The notes under the pieces: model-generated
The model's database searches: none
Told to the model about the DNA's origin: nothing
What the model saw: the letters and a program-made list of their open reading frames with translations, nothing else
Translations under genes and position numbers: made by a program
DNA from: Pseudopyrenochaeta lycopersici
Taxonomy: Eukaryota; Ascomycota; Dothideomycetes; Pleosporales; Pseudopyrenochaetaceae
Length of the DNA stretch: 64,000 nt
NCBI GenBank assembly: GCA_003313425.1
Contig: NHZP01000005.1
Coordinates: forward strand, 434,001 to 498,000
Direction: 5' to 3'
Part shown: one piece after another, positions 52,749-64,000 of the stretch
Numbering within the stretch: the first letter of the stretch is position 1
How the letters are laid out: every line of letters begins with the position of its first letter

Positions 52749-54613
52749 CTACTCGGCGATGGTGTCTATTTCCCCAGATCGCTTTTTCGTGAAGAAGCGC
52801 TTCAATGACGAGAAACTCCTCCGTTTTGAGAGGCGCTTATTCGACGCATCCGAGAGGGTGCTCATACTGGTCGGCGGACGGGTGGAGCTGGGAGATTCTA
52901 TAGATCGCGGTGTTTGCGCAGAAGAAGGTGACATGGCGTCTAGCCTCCCGGATATTGAGCCCTTTGGCGTACTTAAATTTCTGCTAGGAAACAAACCGAA
53001 TTGCGCCGCGTTCCGTGATGACATGGACGAACCAGATCGGGGCGATGCAAGCGAGGGCGACATGCCCGATGCGCCGGAAATAGAGGAATAGGCTGAGTCG
53101 TTACCTGTCAGCGGCGGGCTGTCAGGTTTGGTGGAGTATCGTTTGGGTGCCTTTGTTATTTTCTCTTCTGTGCTGGCGTTCGACAGAGTTCGTCGATGCC
53201 CGAAGACCCGGCTGGCGCGACCGGTGTCGTTTTGTGATGGGGTGCGTCCACGTTGGTCATCGTTGTGCCATGCTTCGTGGTAGTATTCAGGTTGTACTCG
53301 AGCGGTCTGACGTTGTACATTTCCGTCAGTGTTCGAGGTTGCTGATGTGGACGTGGAATCTTCGCTTCGCTTTGGTGTCTCGGCGGTAGAGTCGGACGTG
53401 TTGATGTTGTCGGGCTGGTACCGAGGTTTCGGCTTGGGGACTTGGAAGTATCTTTGGGGTGTATCGATATTAGAGGTAGTTTCACTACCAGTGATTGGGG
53501 ATACAACGAAAGCCGGACGCTCGCTTGGTGGTGTTGGTAGAGGTTTGTTGTTGGTAAAGTTGCGGAACCCACGGCCATTCTCGCGCGAGTGGGACGAGTT
53601 TCGTGATGAGGTTCGTGTTGCAATCTAATAGCTGTTAGCCAGATTGAAGGATGAAACACGATGAGATGGGTTGATATAGCCAAGGATCAGTGTTTGGAAA
53701 CAGCAGGCATTCTTACCAAGCTTCGTCGGCTGGCGGCGCCACAACGCTTTTCTATTTCGTTGCAATAACTGCCCACTTGGACAAGGACAAGCCCAAGCCG
53801 TTCTGCCTTCGCAACCAAGCTTTGCAGAAATTGCGACCAGCCTCCGGTATTCCCGCACATGGCCGAGTATATCCGCCCAACATCCTCGTTCTGGTATGCC
53901 CACGCATCGCCGATTTCGAGCAGGTAGAGATCGAGGTCTCGATTCGCTTCTTGAAAGGTATTTATGTCAATTAGATAGTCGTTTAGCATTCCAGACATGC
54001 GTCCGATGGTGCGCTCGATGACTACGTTGCCGTCGAGCAGCTGCATTCGATACGCGCGGTCTTCGAGGAGGCGATCGAATTCATTGACGTGCTCCATGGG
54101 GACCTTCAAGCACTTGTGTCGAAAGAGCATGTCCTTCAGACTGCTCTCGAGATCTTCATTTGCTCGCTGCAGGAAGCTGTCGAGTTCGTTGACATGCTTC
54201 AACAAAATGTCCGCGACATCCGCGACCGACTTCTCCAGATGTTGGTGCAGCAGATGTACGCCAAACACAATCTGCGTGACGGTCTTGACGAGGGGGTGGA
54301 ATTTGCCGTTCGGGTTGTTTCTCCAGTGGCAGTTGTATGTGAAATTCCACGAGAGCTCCGACGCTCCCTCCTCCCTGCACAGCATTTGCTGTCGAGTCTT
54401 GACGCTCTTCTTGGAGCAGACAAAAGGTACATGGCCCGTCTCGCCGGTAGCATCGAGCATGGATTCCTCGAAGGGTGCCTGCATGTTTGGCATGGGATGG
54501 ATAGGGAAGGTCGCCGTCATGATGTGCTTGTCGCGCTCGTCGTGCCATTCAAAGGGGTCGCGGTGTTCTATGCTGCGTCGCCCCCTCTGGGATGATTGTC
54601 GAAAGGGAGCCAT
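52749..54613 (-). CDS. Fungal protein of unknown function, helical N-terminal half and disordered C-terminal half
   Basis: 590 residues from two exons, 54613-53717 and 53624-52749. The intron has donor GTAAGA, branch GCTAAC and acceptor TATTAG. Exon 2 is a 291-codon open frame continuous from the acceptor to the stop; it has no ATG in its first two thirds. Residues ~100-300 are helical (VKTVTQIVFGVHLLHQHLEK, VADILLKHVNELDSFLQRAN, TIGRMSGMLNDYLIDINTFQ), probably coiled-coil or bundle-forming. The C-terminal half is Ser/Thr/Pro-rich with a PLPTPPSERP proline motif and a basic end (KRLSKRRSFSSLKRFFTKKR) that could bind membranes or act as a nuclear signal. No family recognised. Confidence 0.75.
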
Positions 54614-56631
54614 GGCAGATGCGATGCCCGAGCTGGCGTATCTGTGGTGCAGACCGAAGACCGAGATGTCACTCTGAGCTCGGTGTATCGTGCGACTACC
54701 CAGAGCCAGTCGGGCCTGGACTGGACTCGCAATTCAAGGCTGCGGGCTGTGCATAAGCACAAGGCACTCAATCGCGGAGGCCAGGTATCTTGTACACCGC
54801 CAGCTGTTCTAGCAGCTCAGCTCGGGGGTCCGCATGGTGAGGCGAAGTAGGACGGCGTGAGAGATGCTGTGCTGCACATGTGCGGGCGAGAGCGGCAAAA
54901 GAAGCTTGGATATGGCCCGCCGTTGGGGGAGGGCCCCCTTCAGTTCGCTGCAGTCATCAGGTCACAGGTCGCCCTGCGATCTGACAGACGAACTGGGGTT
55001 TCTGCTCGCCAGGAGAGATGCAGACTAGCAGCCGGCCTGGCCCGATGAAGCATAGCGCGGCAGGACACATGCACCCTAGTGTGTTAGTGCCCGAGACGGT
55101 TTGGTGTCGTCAATCAGGGCGGGGGAAGCCATCAGCCTCCACCAAAGAAACATGGCGACTAGGCTGGAGCTACTGCCTCAGACACGAATAGACTTTGATA
55201 CCGCATCTTCCAAGGATCGCTGTGCCGATCTGCCTCTTTTCAAACTCTCATCTTTGCTGCGGATGAAGACGTCTCCGACTGTGCTCCACCCCCTCATTTG
55301 CACGCTAGTCCAGGTGCCTGGCATTGCATTCGCCAGCATCTGATCAGGAACCACCCGTGTCTGCGCCGCTGATCAAAAAAGCGGCCAAGTGCCGAGGCTG
55401 CCGATGGGGAAGCACCGATCTATTCGTTGTTTCAACGGCGCGGCGCATCGCCTATGTCACAGACGATTCCACGCGCGAGCTTGCCAGCCAGCATGGCAAC
55501 TGGGCGAAAGTTAATGGCAAAATACCGGCAGCGCCATCATACCGGTACCTAATAAGAGTTGCGACCCATTATCTCATTTCCGTCACCCGACCTCCAAAAC
55601 CAAAGCGACACATCGTGGCAATCACGTGCTCTTACTCCCGATAGTCATTGCTGCTGCTTACAGGCGCATGCGACAAGTTTCAAATGCAGAGTTCGCGAGA
55701 AACTTAGTTGCACGCAACAGCAGGCAGTTTGACCGAAACAACAACAGGTCCATCAGGCGACTGTGGACCGAAGATTATAAAGACGTCATCCTACTAACCA
55801 CGCAAGGAAGATCTCGAAGATCTACTCGCCAAACTACAGTAATATCTACGAGAGGATCCATCAACGGCCATAAAATCGCCTACAGCGACTACAGCGCCTA
55901 CTGCAACAACTTCAAGGAAAGAGTAGCACAGAAAAAGCAAGTGGGACTATGATCAATTGCAAAATAGCATGTACAATGGCCCTTCTGTGACTCCGTGGTA
56001 GGGGACCGATGCAACACCCGGCGAATCCTTCCCGTCGCTTAGCGTCTACCGCTACGAGCATAACGTCTCTGTACCTGATATTGTTCGGCGCAAACCAAAG
56101 CTCCTATCGGCCCAGGTAAAGTGGATCGATAACCACGAGCAAGTTCGTGTAAACAACGACAACCAGTGCAAACAACGACTAGCACGAGACGCTGTGACCA
56201 ACTTTATTCGCTGGTTTTGACATTGAAGAAGGGACACTGTCGCGAGAGATTACAGGACGAGACTTTTTCACGGCACGAGATTGCGTGCCCGTGTGATAGT
56301 TTCATTTGCTAAATCGGATAAAAGCAATCTTTCTTGGAGGCCGGAGAACCATGGAGCGGGTACCGCAAAAATCTTATCTCATGCGCCGCCACCATCTATT
56401 TCTAGACCTTTCTACTCAGACAGTTCGTGTCAAACCCCGCGGCGCGACGGGACCATGAGCCAAGCCATCACATCCCAGTCAACCATGATGCTTGGATGGA
56501 TTGGATGTAATTGGTAATGGCTAGGAATTGCAAAAACCTGCTACATCGCACAAGGACATCAAAGGAACATGAGGCCATGAGGACATGAGTATCATTAGAG
56601 TCTGTCTAACTTTTCATTATCAACAGCCATT
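54614..56631. other. Intergenic, about 2 kb, no supported gene
   Basis: Contains open frames of about 60-108 codons on both strands (the longest at 55626-55952, plus strand, basic and Asn/Arg-rich). None has a recognisable domain or convincing splice partner. A lineage-specific small gene cannot be excluded. Confidence 0.45.
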
Positions 56632-58168
56632 TTACCAGCCTCGCCATCGTACCCAAACACCTACAACTGTATCCCCTCCCTTCTCGGAATCAACGATCAG
56701 GTACCATCCGAACCCTGCACCCGCTACACAGGCATGGTTAGGCCATATCAGAATCTTATCTCCAATCTTCAGCGGATTGCACCTCTCCCTCTCGCCTTCC
56801 CAGGTCAAGATCCCGTGTTCTTGGCTGATTCTTCCAACGATCCAGCCAGTCTTCTCGTCCCGCTCGTTGTATATCGATCGTGTCTTGGAGTTGCCTAGTG
56901 AGGGCGTTACTATACCCCATCCAGAGTAGGATTTACATGGTTCGCGGCCCATGGCAAGGGATCCTGCAGAAACGAGTGCTTCCGGCTTGGAGCGCTCGTT
57001 GTAGACAGAAGTGACTTCGACGAGCATTCTGATCGCGATATTTTCTTTCGAGAGAGGTTGGAACGCTTCACTCGACGCTCCGTCAGATGGCCGTGCGTGT
57101 GTGGCAACTTGTTGGCAATCCAGCAGTGGATATACGCCGGCATGAAGCTCCACGCTGTGCGCCTTCTGCAATCGGCCTAAAACATCTTGGAAATCTTTTA
57201 CCCGCGGACTTGTGCTTGATAGCATGTTCTGTGCCGCTGTGGCTGTGGGCGTCGCACCTACACTTAGCACTAATTTGCCGACATATGTCTGCGGAACAGC
57301 TTTGATCGCTTCTTCCAGCCCAACGAGCTCCTCGATAAGCCCATTCGCCGCATCGTCCTCCGAGTTCCCAGCATACGAGTGCCCAAAATGGGAGTAGAAT
57401 CCGCGAAGGAAGGGCCCAGGTTTCTGTGTCTTGGAGACAACGGTTTCTACTAGGCTGGTAAATTGTGGCGAGGACGTCTCAATGCCCGCACGATGGTATC
57501 CTGTGTCGATTTTGATGAATACGCCAATTTGCGCATTGCTTGCCGCAATGCACTCATGGAACAGCAAAAATGCATCTTTATTATCAATCAAAACGTTGAC
57601 AGAGCCAGGTGCAAGTTTGCCAGCAATGTTCAGAAGGCGTGGAATTGCGGACTGAGGCACTGGCACACCGTAGAGAACCTATATTGTATCAAAATCAATG
57701 ATTACCAAAGAAGAGGATATTGAAATGCGTACACTTGCTTCTCGTCCCTGTGTCTGACATTCGATCAAATACGGCAATAAATTTTCCGCCTCAACCACCG
57801 TGCTGACGATGAAGTTGGCAGGCCCTGTCTCACCAACTTGCAACTTGGACAGCTCCAGTGTCTACGATGTCCCAGTCAGCACATGGCACGCCTAATCCCG
57901 CCGTCTTATCCCCCCATGCAAAGCGCACAGACAAAATAGCACCTGGGTCTGGAGTAATACGTACTTTATGACTCTTTACATGCGACCGGAACCCTACTCC
58001 CAGTTTCCCGCACACGCTAAGCATGGCCGCGCAATTCCGGCGTATAAGCGCTCTATCCAGGACAACGGCTGGCGTGGGAAGGTCTTCCAGTTTTTGCCCG
58101 ACGTATTGAGCTACCAAGGACGTCTGGTTCGATAACGGATAGTTCGCTAGAGGCGTGATAGTCGCCAT
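56632..58168 (-). CDS. DSD1: PLP-dependent D-serine dehydratase / D-threonine aldolase-like enzyme
   Basis: 459 residues from three exons. Exon 1 runs from ATG 58168 to the donor GTACGT after VKSHK. Exon 2 is 43 codons (TLELSKLQVGETGPANF ... QGREAS). Exon 3 starts VLYGVPVPQSA and ends at 56632. The alanine-racemase-type barrel begins EDLPTPAVVLDRALIRRNCA; the PLP lysine is in RSHVKSHK (about K65). KIDTGYHRAGIE, LRGFYSHFGHSY and LSVGATPTATA are further barrel motifs. The C-terminal domain has VSAGSLAMGREPCKSYSG and the zinc-site region ILIWPNHACVAGAG, as in yeast Dsd1 and eukaryotic D-serine dehydratases. Expected reaction: D-serine to pyruvate and ammonia, i.e. D-amino-acid detoxification. 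The frame opens at a GTG (58288), so ATG 58168 is taken. Confidence 0.92.
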
Positions 58169-58801
58169 TGTGAAATTTTGCAAGTGCGCTTCCTGCCTTG
58201 ATACGGAGTCCTTTTCTTTATTTGGGGAATACCACGGTTTGAAGATTGAAGTCTGCGACTGGATTTGTTTTTTAAGCGCGTTTTGCACTTGAGAAGATGA
58301 GTTGTTGTAATCAGGATGCTCGAATCGTTGTATGTATATACTCCGGAGTATCTAAAGTCCGGTGTTGCTCAACTTTTCCTACGGCAAAACGGCCGCGCAG
58401 CAATGTTGTAGCGATGACAAGGCGAATTTCAGGCCGCGGACGAGAAATCGTTAGCTGGTATAGGTCAATGGGATAATTTGTGGATATGCCAGATGAGGTG
58501 AGCAGTCTGCATCATGCAATGTAATGTGGTAGATGGCTTGCTTTGAGCGTGGAGTAGTAATGTCCGTGGTGGACCCTGAAAGGCGGCCAATAGGCTGCTA
58601 GAATTGGCTAGATTGACTGCAAATATCCAAACATCAATGGATCATGAAAGCCGCAATGCATTGTTCAGTAACGGTGTTGAAATATTGGTTCATGAAAAAA
58701 AAAAAATAACACACGGCGGATCAAATTGTGCGGTAATGATCTTCGGTGCACTACACCACCTCGTCCCCATCAGTTCTAACCCATCAGGCCCTTGGCGCAT
58801 T
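58169..58801. promoter_or_regulatory. Promoter region of DSD1 and 3' flank of the channel gene
   Basis: About 630 bp without another gene. Holds a perfect 14-bp palindrome (58338-58351) and a 12-14 nt poly-A run near 58695. Confidence 0.5.
58338..58351. promoter_or_regulatory. Perfect palindrome ATACTCCGGAGTAT upstream of DSD1
   Basis: 14-bp self-complementary sequence about 170 bp upstream of the DSD1 start. Its centre CTCCGGAG contains overlapping CGG/CCG triplets of the kind bound by Zn(II)2Cys6 regulators. Function as an operator is inference. Confidence 0.4.
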
Positions 58802-61142
58802 CTAGGACGCCGGACCTGGCCACACGCTGCTCAGTCTCCGTCTTCTCGTGATCGCACTCCCAGGACTAATGCTTCTCCTCTCCCCATTTGCATTCGTAGC
58901 CGCAAAACTGTTCTCAAGAATCGCATCCTCAAGATCGTCTTCCTCCTCAATTCTTTGCACAATATCACTTGGTGGCTCTTCTTCAAACACCGCTTGTAGA
59001 TCTGCGTGCGGGCTCATTTGCTTCCATTTACCCCAGAACCAGAAACTGCTGTCGAAGAGCCACGTGGAACGCTTAGAAGGTCCAAAACCGGTCATGGAAC
59101 TACGTCGTACAGGTTTCCAGAGCGCGGCACGTTCGTGGTAGGCAATTGCCACCAGGATGGGGAAGTTGAGGATGCGAACTGCTGTTATATTTATTTTGTG
59201 GAACCAGCGTGGCGTTAGAATGAATTTCAGAGGGAGAAGTATGACGAACGCGAGGAGATTAAAGGGTGGGCGATAGGCGAAAAGTGAGTCAGATTTTACG
59301 CCTTCAAAGGTCAAGACTGCGCGGCGGAATTGAATTTCTGCTGTAGCATCTGCAGCAATCTTGGAAAAGGTGTTGCTGAGGATGGAAACAAGAACGGTCA
59401 GGAAGAGTGTGTTGCCAAGGAAAGCATAGATGACCATCAGCGTCGGACCGAGAATCTCATGGAATTGCGGAGCTTCATCAATGCCTGTGCCATCAAGACC
59501 GAACCAAATCCAGAGCATCCACTTTGAGATCGTAACAGAGTTTGGCGAGTCTTCGTAGCCTACTTCTGGGTTGCTGATGCTGAGCCATTTAAGCGCAAGC
59601 AGGAAGCCGCCAAAGCACCAAAAAGCGATGAGACTTAATGCCGTGAACTCCTTCATCATGGCTCGCAGTGCGATAAAGAGCATATTTTCTGGCATGAGGT
59701 TGAACGCGATGCGTGGGAATAGTATAGGCGATGCAACAGCAAGTACGTCGAGCGCTTGCCTGCCCGTTTCGTCATTCCCAATAATCCAGCCGCGGACTCG
59801 CATGCTAACGTAGATGATGTATATTCCGGCGAATGTCACATCCAAGAAAGCCCAAAGCTCTTGTGTATGAACTTCCCATCCATGCTCTAGGCACGACGCT
59901 AATTCATCTAACACCCAGCCACCGCCGTAGAGAATGAAGATGATCTCGGCGTTTGTGAGCAAGTGATCCTCTCGCACCGTCATACACCAGCTGTACAGGG
60001 CTAGAAGTACGATAAACTGTACAACTTCAATGATGTTGCGGGTCTTTGGCACCATGAGACGGTATTGATTTAGCAAGGGCGCTTTTCGGGGATCGTATAG
60101 CGATATTGGCTTGTGCTTATAGTGATCTGGTATAATATCGACGAACGTAGTCGGGGTATACACGATGCGCCCACGATATACAGCGTCGATGACCTTCTGG
60201 CTTGCAGAGCTGCTTAGTAGGACTTTGCTCTCGGATACAATGGCAACTTCTAATGCTGTGAGTTTGCCCTCATAGTCTTTTTGGCCTTGGAACTCGGATA
60301 CATGGCGCGGTGGACATCGCTCTTCAGGTGCACCCTGGAAAGGCTGGAATGGTGCAACAAGAATCTGGGCGAGGAGAAGGAGGCCTTGCTTTCCGGTACT
60401 CTCTTCGTCATGGCGTCGCAGAACTTTCATAGCAACTAGCTCGCAGAGATTGGCGCGCGTAAGGTCGACCGTTTGATGATGTCGCTGGAATTGCTGTTCT
60501 CGCAGAAACTGCATCCGGTTGACGAGGAGACAATACACGATAGAAATGTCGTCCTCATCATACAGGCGGTCTACAAGTGGCTTGACGATCAGAACATTCA
60601 TACGGGGCTCTCTTAGTTGCTCTATTGTGTACGGATCCTCGATCACAGCGAGAACCAGCCTTCGTATCCTAATGTCTGGTCAGTACTTGATAATAGCTTT
60701 CCAAAGATCAACCTTGAACACACCGATGGATGTTGTAATACACTTTCAGATTAGCATGTGGATAGGGAGCAAACACCTCTCTTACTCCTACAGGTTCACC
60801 TGCCCCATTGAAGCAACCATCCGAGCCTGCATCATCATCATCCGGCAGCAGTGTCTCTTGCTCCTCCCTGCTTCTCGCTGAGCGCAATGCATCACTCAAA
60901 GTCCGCTGATTTTCCGAGATATGGGGTCGCTTCAGATACTTCCGGAACTCAATATGCCCTGAGCTTTTACGAGTTGATGGTGAGGGTCTGCTTGACGGCG
61001 ATATATCGCGGCCATTACTTTGGACGGCAGTGCTATCGTAGCTATGGCGGCTGTCATTGGGGCTCAATCGTGGCGGAGGAAAAGTACCATAAGCGGAACT
61101 ACTGCTCCTGTCCCGATCCGGATTCGAGGTTGGGGCCGACAT
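58802..61142 (-). CDS. YVC1: Vacuolar TRP-type calcium channel (Yvc1 family)
   Basis: 761 residues from two exons: 61142 to ~60726, and ~60668 to 58802. The intron has donor GTGTGT and acceptor CATTAG. The N-terminal ~100 residues are a Ser/Pro-rich cytosolic tail. An ankyrin-less helical linker follows (YTIEQLREPRMNVLIVKPLV, LLVNRMQFLREQQFQRHHQT). Membrane segments: IIEVVQFIVLLALYSWCMTV, AEIIFILYGGGWVLDELASC, LWAFLDVTFAGIYIIYVSMR, VLAVASPILFPRIAFNLMPE, ALSLIAFWCFGGFLLALKWL and LMVIYAFLGNTLFLTVLVSI. The pore loop is WMLWIWFGLDGTGID. The acidic C-terminal cluster (IEEEDDLEDAI) corresponds to the calcium-responsive acidic patch of yeast Yvc1. Releases vacuolar Ca2+ under osmotic shock in yeast. 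Confidence 0.9.
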
Positions 61143-62409
61143 ATGAGGCCCACAGAATTAGGTAACAGGTGAAGGATGTGTCGCAATTATGGTAATGCGA
61201 GCCGATGTCGTATGGAATGGCGCGTGCCAAATGGAGATAAGCCTGTACGCGTCCAGAAGCGGAAGCGATAGACGAGGCCTGTGGGGCAGCTGATACGCGT
61301 CGGTCTTTCTTTTCCGTGCCCTGCCTGCTTCACATTCACGATTGGGGTTGATGGGATGCGAATAATTGATGTTGTTAGAATGTCTCTAGTACGTACAATG
61401 GCTTTGTGGTGGTTGAAAAGGCGGCGAGGAAAAGCAGGGTTTAGTTGCGCCCAGATGCGGATCGAAGGTGGAGTTTCACGCTAAATATTCGAGGCTAACG
61501 CAGCATGTCGTAGCCTCGGTGTGCTTCCCTGATTGCCTTCGAAGTCCCTCTTCTTATCTCTGAGTGTGTCCTCTCAATTCACTTCTAAAGGCTTGCGGTG
61601 GCAGAAAAGACTCTGCGGTCCTCTCCTCAAGGTATCATATCCGATCAGTCCGGCGCCAAGCAATAGACAGCGAACGATAAGGATATAGGCTACTCTGAGT
61701 ACCTGAACCTTTCCTGGTCTCTGAAACAAAAAGCTCCGACAAACTTTCTTCTCCAGTAGACTGCTTCATCTATTACTGTTGTTTGATACTCCGATTGAGA
61801 GATATGTTGATAACCTTTTACTCCACCAAATTACGATATTCGTAGTCTCAGCTTGTCAAAACCGGCGTAAATGTTCTTGTACAGCTAAAGGCCATGCCAT
61901 CAGCTTATTTACCATCAAAGATCACTTTCTACACCGGCAAGTATGTAAATTTGGGGCACAAATATTTTAAATGTGGAGTGGTGAAAAGAACATGCTGTGT
62001 TATGATAATTCAGTAATGGTACAACAGGGGATTGGCAACGAGACCAAAAGGGTAATCCTCGTCTGAGATAGTTTTACTTCAGGAGTATTTTGGAACTTGT
62101 ACATTCGACGCACAAACGATGAATGTGTACGCATAGAATACAACACACGCATCGCACGTAATCACTAATCAGCATTTGCCTCAAGGAAGTGGATTTCCGG
62201 AATGCCTTGGCCTGATATTAACACGAGAAAGATCACGGTTCAACACATACGCACGAGAAAATTTGATTGGTCCTAGTATCGTAGCAAAGACTGCCTACGC
62301 CGAGTTCCCCAATACAACATGTTGAACACGGCTGAAAGCAACTTCAAGTGAGCCAGTGCTAGCCTTACGCTTGTTTTCTCGCCAGTGTACGTTTCATCCC
62401 CGCCATCCA
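61143..62409. other. Intergenic, about 1.3 kb, no gene seen
   Basis: Promoter of the channel gene and 3' flank of the peptidase gene. Short frames only. Confidence 0.5.
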
Positions 62410-63400
62410 CTATCCAGCAACCGGCTCAGTAAGAGTAAGAGTCTCGAACGGCTGCTTTCCTTCGCCAAACACGAACTTAGACTCGTCCACATCGGCAACT
62501 GATGCCGTGGCCGTGGCCGTAATTCCAGATACCGACACCGGCAGTGTAATTTCTTGATTCCACAGCACCCAAGCATCATGAGTCCATTGCAAGTAGTCAT
62601 ATGGCATGTAGCCATAGCCATGGTCACCCCAAGACGAACTCCACGAATTCTTGAACTTGATGAGTCTAGTGGCATCATCATACCCAACGAATACAACGGC
62701 ATGGCCCGCTGTGCGGCCTGGACGAGGCGCCGGTGGCATGAGCATAATTCCAGTTCGGCGAGTATAGTCTCCGAAGATGTAGCGGCGCTGGTACTCTGAA
62801 TCGCCAAAGATGTCAAAGCCCACAACGACGGGCCAGCCGATGGAGAGCATAGCTTTGTAGTGATCGAGCGTGGTGCCTGTAAGCCGATATGCTCGGGTTA
62901 CTCTCATTCTCAGACCTTGAGCGTAAGCCGAAGGTGGTGGAGTGGCCAGTGGGTCGGAATAGGGACAACGAATCTCCCAGCAGCTTCCAAGCGACTGCGT
63001 GGTTCCCACGGCGGTGGAGATGAACGTGCCGCGATCGGAATTGGGATTGCCCATCCCATCGGCCTTCTTGGAGTTGTACCAGATGAATCGTTCAGATTCA
63101 TCTTGAGCGACGCCAATTCCAATAGGAACAATTTCGATCATGCTACAGAGGGCAAAGCCAACACATGACCCATATGGTCCTTGGTTCTTCACTGGAGTCT
63201 GTCCATTGCGTCTGTTAGAGAGTCTACGTCGTTCAAGATGGGCTTTGATCAAGTGTTCGTACCATTTTCCAGGACAAGTCAATTTTTGGAGGATATGCAG
63301 CAGGGGCTGCACTTTCAGCAACACTAATGGTAGCAAACTTCTCATACTCTTCGCGGTCGGTAGGCTCGTACCCAAATCCTGGTAGTTGATGGTTCGACAT
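62410..63400 (-). CDS. Papain-fold (C1-type) cysteine peptidase
   Basis: 308 residues from two exons. Exon 1 runs from ATG 63400 through DLSWKM. The intron (donor GTACGA, branch TCTAAC, acceptor GGACAG) is about 70 nt, and exon 2 starts TPVKNQGPYGSCVGFAL. Catalytic set: oxyanion Q52, nucleophile C58 in GSCVGFA, H212 in TAGHAVVFVGY, N230 in FKNSWSSSWGDHGYGYM. There is no signal peptide and no long inhibitory propeptide: only ~46 residues precede the mature fold. The C-terminal ~50 residues (TLPVSVSGITATATASVAD) are an extension. The CVGFA signature is more like bacterial and archaeal C1 peptidases than lysosomal cathepsins, which have CWAFS. Probably intracellular; possibly acquired horizontally (inference). 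Confidence 0.88.
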
Positions 63401-64000
63401 GTTTATTCAAGGAATTGAAAATAGGAGAATCAAACGTTGATATAAAGTGGTTAGAGGGAAGATACTGTTCTGTGTTGAATGGGCGTGGAGGAAAGGGTCG
63501 CTGGCAGGAGTTAAATATTAGATTCGAAGTCCTTCGGCCTCAACTATGGGCCTGCCCGCTAAATGATTCTGCTGCCTGCCTGTCAGCGCCCCCCTCCTTG
63601 TCCTCAGGTTATCAGCCTTCGCTTCAGGATATCTCATGATAGTTTGACTCATGCCTATCGGGTTCCAATAAGCTCTAAAGGACGCTGTGGGCGTTGCTTC
63701 ATGGCTTGAACATCGTAAGAAAGTGGAACATTCCGAACTTGCAGTCAGTGCCATTTACCTAAATCGCCGTTTGTCTTGTGAAAGATGGAGGTGGTAGAAT
63801 ACAGAAACGGTAAAGCTTGCGTACAGCGAGATCACAGCACATCGAAGCAAAAGGTTAGCAGGGTGATTCGTCAGTGCTAGGTCCTTGCAGGTCAGTTGTC
63901 CATATCACAAAGAAATAGTCTATAAAAACTCTCCAATCTACATATCCTTCTCACAGCGTGGCCGAAAATAGAACCCCCTAAGACGTGGCCACAGAGTTTG
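63401..64000. other. Promoter side of the peptidase gene, window end
   Basis: 600 bp with no supported gene. A TATAAAAA motif near 63921 could belong to a gene beyond the window. Confidence 0.4.

Noticed and set aside
55626..55952. 108-codon plus-strand frame, Asn/Arg-rich
   Set aside because: No recognisable family, no intron; could be a small lineage-specific gene but cannot be supported.
62394..62825. Second minus-strand frame over the peptidase
   Set aside because: Out-of-frame shadow of the peptidase exon.
1..64000. tRNA or rRNA genes
   Set aside because: Looked for A-box/B-box (GGTTCGA-type) pairs and rRNA-like sequence; the few GGTTCGA matches had no partner box or cloverleaf.

Overview
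The window is nuclear DNA of a filamentous ascomycete fungus. Genes sit 0.2-2 kb apart and carry short introns (about 45-75 nt) with GTANGT donors, CTAAC/CTAAT-like branch points and YAG acceptors. The gene set (Cwh43, Yvc1, eIF3e, Utp6, MARVEL and fungal-rhodopsin membrane proteins) is fungal. A dothideomycete, perhaps a pleosporalean, fits best, but that is inference. No rRNA, tRNA or CRISPR was recognised.

Layout. 0.7-17.3 kb is a housekeeping block: mitochondrial ribosomal protein mL49, eIF3e, Cwh43 (GPI lipid remodelling), Utp6 (small-subunit processome), a GGQ-motif mitochondrial peptidyl-tRNA hydrolase, an RRM/RS RNA-binding protein (Nab3-like), a LETM1-like mitochondrial protein and a SET/MYND methyltransferase. 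17.8-29.8 kb holds a small four-helix membrane protein, a ThuA-like protein, a remarkable 1233-residue RNA-end-processing fusion, an F-box-like protein, a MARVEL-like protein and a monocarboxylate-type MFS transporter. 30-37 kb is a repeat island: a foldback MITE-like element, then a complete-ended PIF/Harbinger element (32631-34605, TTA target duplication) with a truncated transposase and an intact Myb/SANT partner ORF, then a fungal rhodopsin-type receptor. 37.4-46.2 kb is accessory in character: a secreted FAD-linked oxidase, a SAM O-methyltransferase, an MFSD5-type transporter and a membrane-anchored methyltransferase. 47-54.6 kb encodes two fungal proteins of unknown function, one of them a 1551-residue, mostly disordered protein. 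56.6-63.4 kb has a D-serine dehydratase/D-threonine aldolase-type enzyme, the vacuolar TRP channel Yvc1 and a papain-fold cysteine peptidase.

Most noteworthy is the gene at 20401-24201. It joins a 2H (LigT-like) phosphoesterase, an endonuclease/exonuclease/phosphatase domain, a poly(A)-polymerase-type nucleotidyltransferase and an MJ1316 RNA-cyclic-phosphate-end recognition domain in one chain. Every catalytic motif appears intact, so it looks like a self-contained RNA end-healing and tailing machine.

Exon boundaries were worked out by eye from splice consensus and reading-frame continuity. Several genes have start codons downstream of the longest open frame, because the longest frames begin with GTG or TTG; this is noted where it matters.
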